This document shows positions 1-8,742 of a DNA stretch of 64,000 nucleotides, one piece after another; the stretch's first letter is position 1, and each line of letters starts with the position of its first letter. The DNA is from SHZI01 sp041396045 (lineage in GTDB: Bacteria; Pseudomonadota; Gammaproteobacteria; Steroidobacterales; GCA-2729495), in assembly GCA_041396045.1 (NCBI GenBank), contig JAWKZI010000014.1, positions 1-64,000 of the forward strand, written 5' to 3'. A model generated the notes under the pieces. That model searched no databases. It was not told where the DNA came from and saw nothing but the letters and a program-made list of their open reading frames with translations. The position numbers and the translations under genes were made by a program.

Positions 1-769
1 GCTGTCCGCCCGTGCAGCCAATGGCAACCGTCAGGTAGTTGCGATGGAAGTCGATGTACTCAGGTATCCAATTGTCCAGGAACTCCAGGATGTCGTCGTA
101 CATCCGTTGCACGCTGTTGGATGCGTCGAGAAACTGTATAACCTTCTCGTCTTTCCCCGATTGACTGCGGAGCGCCGGGTCCCAGTAAGGATTCGGCAGG
201 CACCGCAAATCAAACACGAAATCAGCGTCTGCCGGAATGCCGTGCTTGTAGCCAAAGGACTCGATCAGTATCGATAGCCCGGGCTGATCGTGAGCGCCGA
301 CGCGTCGCCGGATGATATCCCTCAAATCGTAGATGCTGGTCCGGGTGGTATCCAGAACCAGTTCCGCCGATGCAATGATGGGATCCAGCAATTGCCGTTC
401 GCGGTCGATGGCTTCCCGCAAACTTAAACCGGCTGCCGCCAGCGGGTGTTTGCGGCGGGTCTCGCTGTATCGCTTGAGGAGGACGTTGTCGTCCGCGTGA
501 AGGAAGATCACCTCACACTGCAAACCTCGTGCGCGCACGTCCCGTACGAATTCAGGAAGTCGCGCCAGATCCGCTGCCCGGTTCCTGGCGTCGATGCCGA
601 TGGCGAGATTTGAGTAGAGGGGATCCTGGGTCGCGGTTAGCTCAACGACGATCGTGGCGAGCAATGCCGCAGGCACATTGTCGATGCAGTAAAAGCCCAG
701 ATCCTCAAAATGATGCAGGGCAACAGTCTTGCCCGAGCCGGACAGGCCGCTGACGATCACCAGTCGCAT
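1..769 (-). CDS. rapZ: RNase adapter protein RapZ, C-terminus cut by window edge
   Basis: Nucleotide-binding protein that, in enterics, presents the small RNA GlmZ to RNase E and so controls glucosamine-6-phosphate synthase; the role here is inferred from the family. The N-terminus has a Walker A loop GLSGSGKT at residues 8-15. Near the window edge the family hallmarks HDQPGLSILIESFGYKHG, PNPYWDP and a terminal GCTGG are visible. About 256 codons are present of the usual ~285, so the gene continues beyond base 1. The start ATG at 769 is fixed by the Walker motif. It lies 65 bases downstream of hpf on the same strand. The usual intervening ptsN (and hprK of some relatives) is absent. Confidence 0.93.
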   Translation of the reverse strand, partial: MRLVIVSGLSGSGKTVALHHFEDLGFYCIDNVPAALLATIVVELTATQDPLYSNLAIGIDARNRAADLARLPEFVRDVRARGLQCEVIFLHADDNVLLKRYSETRRKHPLAAAGLSLREAIDRERQLLDPIIASAELVLDTTRTSIYDLRDIIRRRVGAHDQPGLSILIESFGYKHGIPADADFVFDLRCLPNPYWDPALRSQSGKDEKVIQFLDASNSVQRMYDDILEFLDNWIPEYIDFHRNYLTVAIGCTGGQ

Positions 770-834
770 GGCAATCTGGACACTCCGTTTTTCAAGAAAT
801 ACGAGACAAGGGTTTTGCTTTCAGAGACATCGTT

Positions 835-1155
835 TCAGAAGGCAGTTCGTTTGTCATTTTCACGCGGGTGGTGATTGGTGAGCTTTTCCTTGTGCTTGCA
901 CACCTGCCGGTCCAGCTTGTCAATCATCAGGTCAATTGCAGCGTACATGTTTCCCTCGGTGGCATCGGCAAAAACCTGGGCGCCTGCCAGATTAACCGTA
1001 GCTTCGGCCCGGTGCCGCAGCTTGTCTACGGTCAGTACACAATTGATGTCGGTAACATGATCGAAGTGGCGTTCTATCCGGTTCAGCTTGTTCTGAACGT
1101 ACTCGCGCATGGGCTCGGTGATGTCGACATGATGGCCGGTCAGGTTGAATTGCAT
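835..1155 (-). CDS. hpf: Ribosome hibernation promoting factor, short form
   Basis: 106 residues, the length of short HPF/YfiA proteins. It begins MQFNLTGHHVDITEPMREYV, the conserved first beta strand and helix. It should bind the 30S decoding region and promote 100S ribosome dimers in stationary phase (family knowledge). A GAGGAA ribosome-binding site lies just upstream of the ATG at 1155. It follows rpoN on the same strand about 100 bases downstream, the standard rpoN-hpf arrangement. No long C-terminal dimerisation domain is present. Confidence 0.95.
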   Translation of the reverse strand: MQFNLTGHHVDITEPMREYVQNKLNRIERHFDHVTDINCVLTVDKLRHRAEATVNLAGAQVFADATEGNMYAAIDLMIDKLDRQVCKHKEKLTNHHPRENDKRTAF

Positions 1156-1257
1156 CGTGGCTTCCTCGTGCTTATGTTGATCTGGATAGCATCACTTGTA
1201 GTCAGACCGTCGAATGGCCGGTGTGGTTCAAATTTGTGGCTGGATGGCCTCCTGTGC

Positions 1258-2729
1258 CTAGCGTGGCTGCCGCCGCCGCCGCTCCCCTGACGGCGCGATC
1301 TGCATGGCTTCACGGTATTTTGCCACCGTTCGTCTGGCAACCTGAATGCCCTGCCGGTCCAGTAGACTGGCAAGTTGGCTGTCCGACAAGGGCTTCGCCG
1401 GATCTTCCTGCGCAATCAGCTTCTTTATCCTGGCCCGTATGGCCGTTGATGACTGCTCGATGCCGTCATCGCCTTTAACCTGGCTGGAGAAGAAATGCCG
1501 GAACTCAAACATGCCGCGGGGAGTGTGCATATATTTGTTCGCAGTCACCCGTGAAATGGTCGATTCGTGCATTTCGACCAGTTCGGCCACATCGCGCAAC
1601 ACCATCGGCCGCATGGCTTCTTCGCCCTGGTCAAGAAAGTCGGCCTGACGGTTGACTATGCATACCGCAACCTTGAGCAGGGTGTCATTGCGAATTTCCA
1701 GGCTGCGAACCAGCCAGCGCGCTTCCTGCAGCTGATTGCGCAACGTCGCATGATCGCTGTCACCCCGCACCAGATCAGCATAGGCCTGATTGACCTTCAG
1801 CCGCGGCGTGATGGAACCATTGACGTCGACGGTCCATTGCCCATTGCGTTTGCGTACGAAGACGTCGGGCACGATGTAGTCGCGCGAGGCCGATTGCACG
1901 GCCAGACCCGGCTTTGGATGACAGTTCCGGATGAGCGCAAGTGCGATATCCAGGTCGGCCTCCGACACCTCAAGCCGGCGTCGTAAAATTGCCAGTTGTT
2001 CGGCAACCAGGGACAGGCCGTCGAGCGTGATCTTGAGCGCCAGTTCCGTCCGGGGACATCGTCTGCAAGTTGACCAAGCTGTATCGAAGAATACACTCGC
2101 CCAGGTCGCGGGCACCGACGCCCACCGGGTCGAGTGCCTGGACCTTTCAGCAGGGTCTGCTCCAGCTCATCCAGTGTGAAGTTGCCAAGGCTTGAGAGCG
2201 TTTCAAGTATTGCGGGCAATGGTTCCGTAAGGTACCCGGCATCGTTCATGGCATCGATCAGTGCCTGGCCTATCAATACCTCGCGCTCGCTGCTCGGTCT
2301 CCAGCTGCCCAGAGCAGGTGTGGTCTGTCTCGTTGGCCCGGTCACTGGACTCGGGACGATCTTCGCCATCCCAGCTGCTGCTGGTGCCCGTTCCTGCTTC
2401 AGTCCAGAGCAGTGAATCACCTTCTACGGTATCGACCGTTTCGGCAACCGCTACGGTCTCGCTGTCGCCGTCGTCCCAGGCATCTGTAGGGGTTTCGTCG
2501 TCCGGTGTGCCGCCTGCCGCCGGGTCGGAGCGGGGATCGTAAGCTCGATGTTGCCGTCGGCGGTCGACGCTTCCGTTTCCTCGACATCGAGCATGACATT
2601 CTCGGCGAGGAGTTGTTCCAGCTGGGCATTGAGTTCCGCCACAGGAAGCTGCAGCAAGCGAATCGCCTGCTGCAGTTGTGGCGTCATAGTCAGTTGCTGA
2701 CCGAGTCTCAGTTGTAGAGCCGGCTTCAT
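1258..2729 (-). CDS. rpoN: RNA polymerase sigma-54 factor, frameshifted as sequenced
   Basis: Sigma factor for GG-N10-GC promoters, needing an AAA+ activator such as PilR (also in this window). The N-terminal activator-interacting region (MKPALQLRLGQQL, then MTPQLQQAIRLLQLP), the core-binding part (SEREVLIGQALIDAMNDAGYL, split here only by reading frame), the helix-turn-helix region and the C-terminal RpoN box ARRTVAKYRE are all recognisable. Total length matches ~490 residues. The frame changes near 2540, twice between about 2290 and 2320, and again near 2100-2150, so no single ORF covers it. The signal continues across each break, pointing to sequencing indels. The ATG at 2729 is preferred because AGGGA sits five bases upstream of it; another ATG is at 2735. 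It follows lptB after 38 bases. Confidence 0.9.
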
Positions 2730-2767
2730 CGTCATCCCTGAATGGCCAGCGCCGAAGCCGGCCAAGC

Positions 2768-3493
2768 CTATAGTTTAAAACCTTCCCCTAGGTAGACCTC
2801 CCGAACCTGCTGATTGGCAAGCAGGGTGTCGGGTGCGCCTTCGGCAATCATGCTGCCGTCATTGAGGATATAGGCGCGGCTGCAAATTCCCAGTGTCTCG
2901 CGCACATTATGGTCGGTGATCAGAATACCGATACCCCTTGACGCCAGGTGTCGGATTATCTGCTGGATATCCAGAACCGATATGGGGTCGACCCCCGCAA
3001 ACGGCTCATCAAGCAGAACGAACCGGGGCCCCGCTGCAAGCGCACGCGCAATCTCGACCCTTCGCCGCTCGCCGCCGGAAAGGCTGACCCCCATGCTGGT
3101 TCGCACATGGGCAACATGCAGCTCGTCCAGCAGTTCTTCGCACAGGCGTTCCTGGTCGGCCCGCTCAAGCTCGGCGCGCGTCTGCAGAATCGCAAGGATG
3201 TTGTCTTCCACTGACAGCTTGCGAAAAATTGAGGCTTCCTGGGGCAGATAACCCAGGCCCATGCGAGCGCGGCGATGCATTGCCATACCGGTCAGATCAT
3301 GACCGTTGAGAACGATGCTGCCGGAGTCGCACGGAATAAGACCTACGATCATGTAGAACGCAGTAGTCTTGCCAGCGCCATTCGGGCCCAGGAGGCCGAC
3401 AATCTCGCCGCTTTCGACGCGCAGTGAGATGTCCTTGACGACTTCCCTCTGCTTGAAGCGTTTCCGGATCGAATTGGCCCTGAGCGAGTTCAA
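2768..3493 (-). CDS. lptB: LPS export ABC transporter ATP-binding protein LptB
   Basis: Cytoplasmic ATPase driving lipopolysaccharide transport through LptFG and the LptC-LptA bridge. 241 residues, the family length. Walker A GPNGAGKTT at residues 36-44, signature LSGGERRRVEIARAL, Walker B FVLLDEPFAGVDP and the H-loop TDHNVRET are all present. The start ATG at 3493 overlaps the lptA stop by four bases, implying translational coupling. It is followed by rpoN. lptF and lptG are not in the window, as usual for gammaproteobacteria where they lie elsewhere. Confidence 0.97.
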   Translation of the reverse strand: MNSLRANSIRKRFKQREVVKDISLRVESGEIVGLLGPNGAGKTTAFYMIVGLIPCDSGSIVLNGHDLTGMAMHRRARMGLGYLPQEASIFRKLSVEDNILAILQTRAELERADQERLCEELLDELHVAHVRTSMGVSLSGGERRRVEIARALAAGPRFVLLDEPFAGVDPISVLDIQQIIRHLASRGIGILITDHNVRETLGICSRAYILNDGSMIAEGAPDTLLANQQVREVYLGEGFKL

Positions 3494-4227
3494 GGCTTCT
3501 TGTCCGGTGGCGTTTTGCCCGGGATAGCCGGCTTCTTCTGCGGAGTAAAGCGCATGCGTACCTGTTCGCCATCGGCAGCATCAGCGGTTACCACTTCCCG
3601 TTTGAGATCGTAATCGATGCGATTCCCCGCAATCTCGTTCTTGCCATCGCTCAGATAGGCGTTGGTGATCAGCTGGATGGTGCCGCCTACAAGGTCGTAA
3701 TCCAGTTGCTGCGCCCGACCTTGCGTCGTTGCGCCATCAGCAACAGCTGCCTGACTGAAACGGGCGGGCTGGCCGGTGAGAGCCGCCTTCAAGAGCTGGT
3801 TGTCACGGAATGTCAGTTCAGCGCGATCGGAAGTTGCGCGCGTGTTGCCGCTGTCGATCTGCACATTGCCGGTAAACACCCACGCGCTGGCTACGAAATT
3901 CGCAGGGTCCGCCGTGGCTTCATCCGCCTTTATCACCAGGGTTCCCTGCGTGATGGTCAGTTGCCTGAAGAGCAGGCGGTTATTGCGGCGATCGAACTCG
4001 GAAAAACTGGCATCCAGATCGATCGGCAACGTGCTGTTGGCGGGTGTGGGCAAGGGACTGACCGGAATCTGCGGCTTGTCCGCAGCCGCAGCGTGTGCCG
4101 CTGTGGGCAGTGCGAGTCCGGCCATCATTGTCAGCACGACAAGGCTCACCCGCCACGCCAGGTTCACACTGGTGCCGCCGATCCGCTCACGGCTGAAAAT
4201 CTCAGGGAAGAAACCGTGCTTGGACAT
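3490..4227 (-). CDS. lptA: LPS transport periplasmic protein LptA
   Basis: Periplasmic bridge protein carrying lipopolysaccharide between LptC and LptD. A signal peptide is visible (VNLAWRVSLVVLTMMAGLA, ending near AHA), followed by the OstA-type beta-jellyroll core containing LPIDLDASFSEFDRRNN, ITQGTLVIKADEA and WVFTGNVQIDSGNTRATSD. The C-terminus is Lys/Pro-rich (ending near TPPDKKP), longer than in E. coli. The start is uncertain: ATG at 4227 overlaps the end of lptC by 26 bases, while a GTG at 4167 would begin directly at the signal peptide without overlap. The position between lptC and lptB fits the conserved operon. Confidence 0.92.
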   Translation of the reverse strand: MSKHGFFPEIFSRERIGGTSVNLAWRVSLVVLTMMAGLALPTAAHAAAADKPQIPVSPLPTPANSTLPIDLDASFSEFDRRNNRLLFRQLTITQGTLVIKADEATADPANFVASAWVFTGNVQIDSGNTRATSDRAELTFRDNQLLKAALTGQPARFSQAAVADGATTQGRAQQLDYDLVGGTIQLITNAYLSDGKNEIAGNRIDYDLKREVVTADAADGEQVRMRFTPQKKPAIPGKTPPDKKP

Positions 4228-4804
4228 CGGCATTGAACTGCAATCGGTCCTGCTTGAGATAAGCACGCATCCCCCTGGCGCGGAGCGTATCCCGGCCGCG
4301 TTCAACCACGACCGTGCGCTCAGTTCTGGCGATATAGGCGTCCGGATCCAGTTCCAGATAGTCGGTTCGGATCACGAGTGGCGCCGTACTGGTGCTGGCA
4401 GCCACTTTCTGGCGAGTCCCGGGACTGGCATCCGCAGTTGTGGTGGCAACCACGTTACCTTCCAGCGCAATGATATTACGATCTGCCGGCATCTGCCCGC
4501 GGTCGGCATGCAGCGTCCAGGGCACCTCTGTAGCAGGTTCGTAGTCAACAGCCACGTTTTGCATCGTGATCAACCCGTCGGCCATCGGCTGCGCGGCCTC
4601 GGTTGCGGAAATCCGATACAGAATCAGCCCGTCTTCGCCGGTACCGGTGAGTCGGGCCTGTTTGACGTAGTAGCCCGGGCCCAGGCTGGCGCCCGCGGGT
4701 TCCGGTGAGCTGACGGGGCGGTCGCGGACCATCAGATAGCCGGTAAGCAGTGCAGCGCTGGTCAGCAAAGCCAGTTGCCAGGGATGACGGACCAGAGGAC
4801 GCAT
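4202..4804 (-). CDS. lptC: LPS export system protein LptC
   Basis: Bitopic inner-membrane protein that receives lipopolysaccharide from the LptBFG extractor and hands it to LptA. 200 residues with one N-terminal membrane segment (about residues 9-25, LALLTSAALLTGYLMV), followed by a periplasmic beta-rich domain with the family pattern YYVKQARLTGTGEDGLILYRI and a C-terminal ARGMRAYLKQDRLQFNADV. The start ATG is at 4804, six bases after the kdsC stop on the same strand. The family is divergent in sequence, so assignment also rests on synteny (kdsC-lptC-lptA-lptB). Confidence 0.92.
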   Translation of the reverse strand: MRPLVRHPWQLALLTSAALLTGYLMVRDRPVSSPEPAGASLGPGYYVKQARLTGTGEDGLILYRISATEAAQPMADGLITMQNVAVDYEPATEVPWTLHADRGQMPADRNIIALEGNVVATTTADASPGTRQKVAASTSTAPLVIRTDYLELDPDAYIARTERTVVVERGRDTLRARGMRAYLKQDRLQFNADVQARFLP

Positions 4805-4810
4805 TGACGG

Positions 4811-5311
4811 TTAGCGACTGCGCGCGGCCAAAAGCAGGTCACAAGCTTCGCGAACGGCGCCGCGACCGCCGGCTGCCTTCGTTACCCAATCGGCAGCAGC
4901 CAGGACCAGTGGGTGCGCATCCGCAACTGTGATGCCAAGACCGGCCAGACCCATGATGTCCAGATCGGGCACATCGTCGCCCATGCACGCGACCCGATCC
5001 AGAGGCACGCGCCGCCGCGCAATCAACTCCTCCAGCACCGGCCGCTTGTCGTTGCGGCCCAGATATACGTCGAGTACCTTGAGTTCTGCGAGCCGCGCTG
5101 CAGCTGCGGGTGACTGACGGCCCGAGATCACAGCGACGTGGATGCCGTTTGCCAGCAATTGCTGGATTCCGTAGCCATCCCGCACGTGAAACTCCTTCGA
5201 CTCGCGGCCATCGGCGTCATAGCGCAGCCGTCCGTCCGTGAGTACGCCATCCACATCGAGAACCAGCAACTCAATGCCGGCAGCCAGTTTGTGCAGTTCG
5301 GCTGTTTCCAT
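4811..5311 (-). CDS. kdsC: 3-deoxy-D-manno-octulosonate 8-phosphate phosphatase KdsC
   Basis: HAD-superfamily phosphatase that releases Kdo from Kdo-8-phosphate for lipopolysaccharide inner core. 166 residues, short C0-type HAD without a cap domain. Motif I LDVDGVLTDG (residues 18-27), the GRESKEFHVRDGYGIQ segment, motif II VISGR and the late MGDDVPDLDIM acidic motif are present. It lies 16 bases downstream of kdsD, so two steps of the same pathway are adjacent in one operon. Confidence 0.96.
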   Translation of the reverse strand: METAELHKLAAGIELLVLDVDGVLTDGRLRYDADGRESKEFHVRDGYGIQQLLANGIHVAVISGRQSPAAAARLAELKVLDVYLGRNDKRPVLEELIARRRVPLDRVACMGDDVPDLDIMGLAGLGITVADAHPLVLAAADWVTKAAGGRGAVREACDLLLAARSR

Positions 5312-5327
5312 CAGGACACTGACATCG

Positions 5328-6308
5328 CTACATCACGCCTGCGCGCAGCAGGTCGTGAATATTGACGGCGCCAACCACCCGCTGGGCGTCGTCAACGACA
5401 AGCAGCGCATTTATCTTGTGCTGTTCGAGCAAATGCACCGCTTCGGCCGCCAGCGTGCCGCGGGCAATGGTGCGGCAATTCACCGTCATTACGTCACGCA
5501 TGGTAGTCCGATGCACATCAATGCCACGGTCCAGGACACGCCGCAGGTCGCCGTCGGTGAAGATTCCGGCGAGTTGATCGTCGGCAGAGAGCACCGCTGT
5601 CATACCCAGGCCCTTGCGCGACATTTCTACCAGTCCCTTTGCCAGAGGGGTATCGGGGGTGACCCGTGGAATGTCATCGTCAACATGCATGACGTCGTCG
5701 ACCCGCAGCAGCAACCGGCGGCCCAGCGTCCCACCGGGGTGCGCCAGCGCAAAGTCTTCACGCGTGAAGCCGCGATTCTCCAGTAGCGCCACGGCGAGGG
5801 CGTCGCCCATGGCCAGCGCGGCCGTGGTGCTGGCGGTTGGGGCCAGATTCAACGGGCAGGCTTCTTCCCCTACGGCGATGTCCAGCGTTACGTCGGCCGC
5901 CAGCGCCAGCGTGGATTTAGGCTTGCCGGTCAGGGTGATCAGGGGAATGCCAAGCCGTTTCAGCAGCGGCAGCAGGGTCAGCAACTCGGCCGTTTCGCCG
6001 GAATTGGAGATAGCGACCACGATGTCGGACCGGGTGATCATGCCGAGATCACCGTGACTGGCCTCGCCCGGGTGCACGAAGAAGGCCGGTGTGCCGGTAC
6101 TGGCGAAGGTTGCCGCCACTTTGCTGGCGATGTGACCCGATTTGCCCATGCCTGTCACGATGACCCGGCCGGTGCAGGCCAGGCAGAGTTCGCAGGCACG
6201 ATCAAAGTCTGCGCCGAGTCGTGGCGCCAGGCTGGCAACTGCAGCCGCTTCAATTTCCAGGACGCGACGGCCCCGGGAATGGAAGTCGCGCGGCTTATTT
6301 TCAGGCAT
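5328..6308 (-). CDS. kdsD: D-arabinose 5-phosphate isomerase KdsD
   Basis: Converts ribulose-5-phosphate to arabinose-5-phosphate, the first committed step to Kdo. 326 residues: an N-terminal SIS domain (VIVTGMGKSGHIASKVAA, then FVHPGEASHGDLGMI and SNSGETAE) followed by two CBS domains (VDDVMHVDDDIPRV and MRDVMTVNCRTIARG) ending NIHDLLRAGVM. First gene of the minus-strand kds-lpt-rpoN run. It is divergent from ibaG across about 150 bases, where its promoter should lie. Confidence 0.96.
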   Translation of the reverse strand: MPENKPRDFHSRGRRVLEIEAAAVASLAPRLGADFDRACELCLACTGRVIVTGMGKSGHIASKVAATFASTGTPAFFVHPGEASHGDLGMITRSDIVVAISNSGETAELLTLLPLLKRLGIPLITLTGKPKSTLALAADVTLDIAVGEEACPLNLAPTASTTAALAMGDALAVALLENRGFTREDFALAHPGGTLGRRLLLRVDDVMHVDDDIPRVTPDTPLAKGLVEMSRKGLGMTAVLSADDQLAGIFTDGDLRRVLDRGIDVHRTTMRDVMTVNCRTIARGTLAAEAVHLLEQHKINALLVVDDAQRVVGAVNIHDLLRAGVM

Positions 6309-6459
6309 CAGGGTTCCACCATTACGGCTTCATCATCAGGCAGGACTTCTACCGGCAAGGGGTCACGGCCGCGATTCGTCGCCATGCTGTCAGCATGGGG
6401 CCAGATTGTAAGTCATCTATACTGCTGCGCCTCCCAGCATTGAGGTCGCGCCGGCAGAT

Positions 6460-6702
6460 ATGACTCCACAAGAAATCGAGACCCTGATCCACGCCCATCT
6501 GCCCGACACCCGGGCCACCGTACAGAGCACGGACAACGTGCATTTCGATGCAGTGGTGGTTAGCCCGGCCTTTGACGGCAAACGTACGCTGCAGCGCCAT
6601 CGTCTGGTCTATGGGGCCCTGGGCGACCGCATTGGCGGGGATATTCACGCTCTGTCCATTCAGGCCTTTACGCCGGAAGAATGGGGGAGTCGCGAGACTT
6701 GA
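6460..6702 (+). CDS. ibaG: BolA-family iron-sulfur metabolism protein IbaG
   Basis: 80 residues of a BolA/YrbA-type domain, beginning MTPQEIETLIHAHLPDTRA, with the conserved histidine-containing VHFDAVVVSPAFDGKRTLQRHRLVY stretch (read as two short segments) and a C-terminal IHALSIQAFTPEEW. BolA-like proteins partner with monothiol glutaredoxins in Fe-S trafficking. It lies 20 bases before murA, the conserved ibaG-murA pair. The mla genes that often precede ibaG are not present; upstream is kdsD on the other strand. Confidence 0.93.
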   Translation: MTPQEIETLIHAHLPDTRATVQSTDNVHFDAVVVSPAFDGKRTLQRHRLVYGALGDRIGGDIHALSIQAFTPEEWGSRET

Positions 6703-6722
6703 GCCGCGACGCAGACTGATCC

Positions 6723-7976
6723 ATGGACAAACTCGCGATTACCGGTGGTCGGGCCCTTGAAGGTGAGGTGCGGATCTCGGGGGCCAAGAATGCGGCCCTG
6801 CCGATTCTCGCTGCCACCTTGCTTGCCGATGCGCCCGTCACACTGGGCAATATTCCGCACCTGAACGACATCACCACGACTGTGGGGCTGTTGGGGCGCA
6901 TGGGTGTCAGCGTTACCGTGCATGACGGCATGCGCCTGGAAGTCGATGCGCGGACCATTCACGATTTTGCGGCTCCCTACGATCTCGTCCGGACGATGCG
7001 CGCCTCGATCCTGGTACTGGGCCCGCTTGTGGGGCGCTACGGACATGCTGACGTCTCGTTGCCAGGCGGTTGTGCCATCGGCGCCCGCCCGGTTGACTCA
7101 TGTGGCAGGCCTGCAGGCCATGGGTGCCCAGGTCGATATCGTGGATGGCTACATCCGCGCCCGTGCCGGCCGTTTGCGCGGCGCACACCTGATGCTGGAC
7201 AAGGTTACCGTCACTGGTACGGAAAACCTCATGATGGCCGCCTGCCTCGCCGATGGCGAAACCGTGATCGATAACGCAGCACTGGAGCCGGAAGTCCTGG
7301 ATCTCGCCAACTTCCTGAATAGCCTCGGAGCGCGGGTCAAGGGTGCAGGAACCAACCGTATTGTCATTGATGGCGTTGAGAGGCTACATGGCGGCGACTA
7401 CGAGGTGCGCCGGATCGCATAGAGACGGGTACGTTTCTGGTCGCTGCTGCGATCACGGGCGGCCACATCCGCGTTCGGCGCACCTGCCCGGAATACCTGG
7501 AGTCGGTGCTGGCAAAGCTTCAGGCTGCCGGAGCGCTGGTGCACACCGGCCCGGACTGGATCGAACTGGACATGCGCGGGCGCCGCCTGAAGGCTGTCGA
7601 TATCAGCACCGACCCCTATCCGGCGTTTCCGACCGGACATGCAGGCCCAATTCATGGCATTGAACTGTGTGGCCAACGGGGTTGGCACGATCGTCGAGAA
7701 TGTCTTCGAGAACCGCTTCATGCATGCTCTGGAGCTGCAGCGGATGGGGGCAAATATCAGGATTGAGGGGCGCACAGCCATTGTTCGGCATCAGTGCCGC
7801 CTCAAGGCGGCACCGGTGATGGCCACAGATTTGCGGCCTCCGCCAGTCTGGTGATTGCTGGTCTGGCCGCGGAAGGTGAAACCGTCGTCGACCGGATCTA
7901 CCATATCGACCGGGGCTACGAGTGCATTGAAGAAAAGCTGCAACAGCTCGGAGCCGTCATTCGTCGTCGCGTCTAG
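6723..7976 (+). CDS. murA: UDP-N-acetylglucosamine 1-carboxyvinyltransferase MurA, frameshifted as sequenced
   Basis: First committed enzyme of peptidoglycan precursor synthesis, adding enolpyruvate to UDP-GlcNAc. It starts MDKLAITGGRALEGEVRISG with the KNAALP motif. The catalytic-loop cysteine is visible in LPGGCAIGARPV (near 7065-7090). The C-terminal domain follows (VENVFENRFMHALELQRMGA, then GECIEE-like end GYECIEEKLQQLGAVI). Total span is 1254 bases, matching 417-418 residues. The reading frame changes near 7095, 7405, 7640 (an extra G in accggacatg) and in 7785-7845, so the protein is split into four or more pieces. As MurA is essential and no second copy is visible here, I treat these as consensus errors. 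Confidence 0.88.
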
Positions 7977-8150
7977 TCCGGTTGCTATCCGGTAGGCAAC
8001 GGTACGGAGCCCCGTGTATACTTTTTCGGCTTTTTGCCGCGCCATTTACGTTGGCCGACATGCCGGATCAGCCCGTCGGACTGGCCACGTCAGACGGGGC
8101 AGACCGGATCGGGCAGACAGCCACCAGGGAATTTCTGGAGGAATAGCTCG

Positions 8151-8742
8151 ATGAGCGAAGAGGCGTCTGCAAGCCGTCGTCACTTTCTGACTGTTGCCAC
8201 CACCGTGACCGGCGTTGTGGGGCTGGCATTTACCGCCGCCCCGTTCATTGCTTCGTTCAAGCCCAGCACGCGTGCGCAGGCGCTTGCGCGCTGGTGTCGA
8301 TCGACATCAGTAAGCTGGATGAGGGAGCGATGATCCGCGTGGTATGGCGTGGACAGCCCGTGTGGGTACTGCATCGCAGTCCGGCGATGCTCGATCGGTT
8401 GAGCCAATGAGAAAGTCGGCCTCAGGATCCGGACTCGGAAAGACTCCATACAACCCGACTACGCCAGCAATGCCACGCGGGCGCGTCAACCCGACTATCT
8501 TGTGGTCATCGCTACCTGCACCCACCTGGGGTGCGTTCCCATCGCACGCTTCGACGTTGCACCGGCTGACCTGGCCCGGACTGGCCGGGCGGGTTCTACT
8601 GCCCCTGCCACGGTTCGCGATTCGACCTGGCTGCCCGTGTGATTGACGGGTCGCCGGCACCTACCAACCTGACCGTTCCGCCATACCGCTTTGTAGGCGA
8701 CGACCTGATCATCGTTGGCGAGGACACGGAGCCAAGGCATGA
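8151..8742 (+). CDS. petA: Ubiquinol-cytochrome c reductase Rieske iron-sulfur subunit, frameshifted as sequenced
   Basis: Rieske subunit of the cytochrome bc1 complex, transferring electrons from quinol to cytochrome c1. The ATG at 8151 has a good GGAGG site 10-14 bases upstream. The N-terminus carries a twin-arginine-like SRRHFLTVATTVTGVVG membrane anchor. Further on, both cluster ligand motifs are encoded: CTHLGC near 8517-8535 and CPCHGS near 8598-8616, though in shifted frames. Frame changes occur near 8288, between about 8405 and 8470, near 8565-8580 and close to the end. The expected stop probably overlaps the petB start (ATGA at 8739). The order petA-petB-petC supports the call. Confidence 0.88.

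Noticed and set aside
3706..4708. Long plus-strand ORFs opposite lptA and lptC
   Set aside because: They mirror the real genes on the minus strand and show no family motif or plausible start signals.
8017..8022. TATACT as -10 of a petABC promoter
   Set aside because: No acceptable -35 hexamer at 16-18 bases upstream, so it is not listed as a feature.
6723..8742. Programmed ribosomal frameshifting in murA and petA
   Set aside because: No slippery heptamer with a following structure was seen. Each gene needs several shifts in both directions, which suits sequencing indels.
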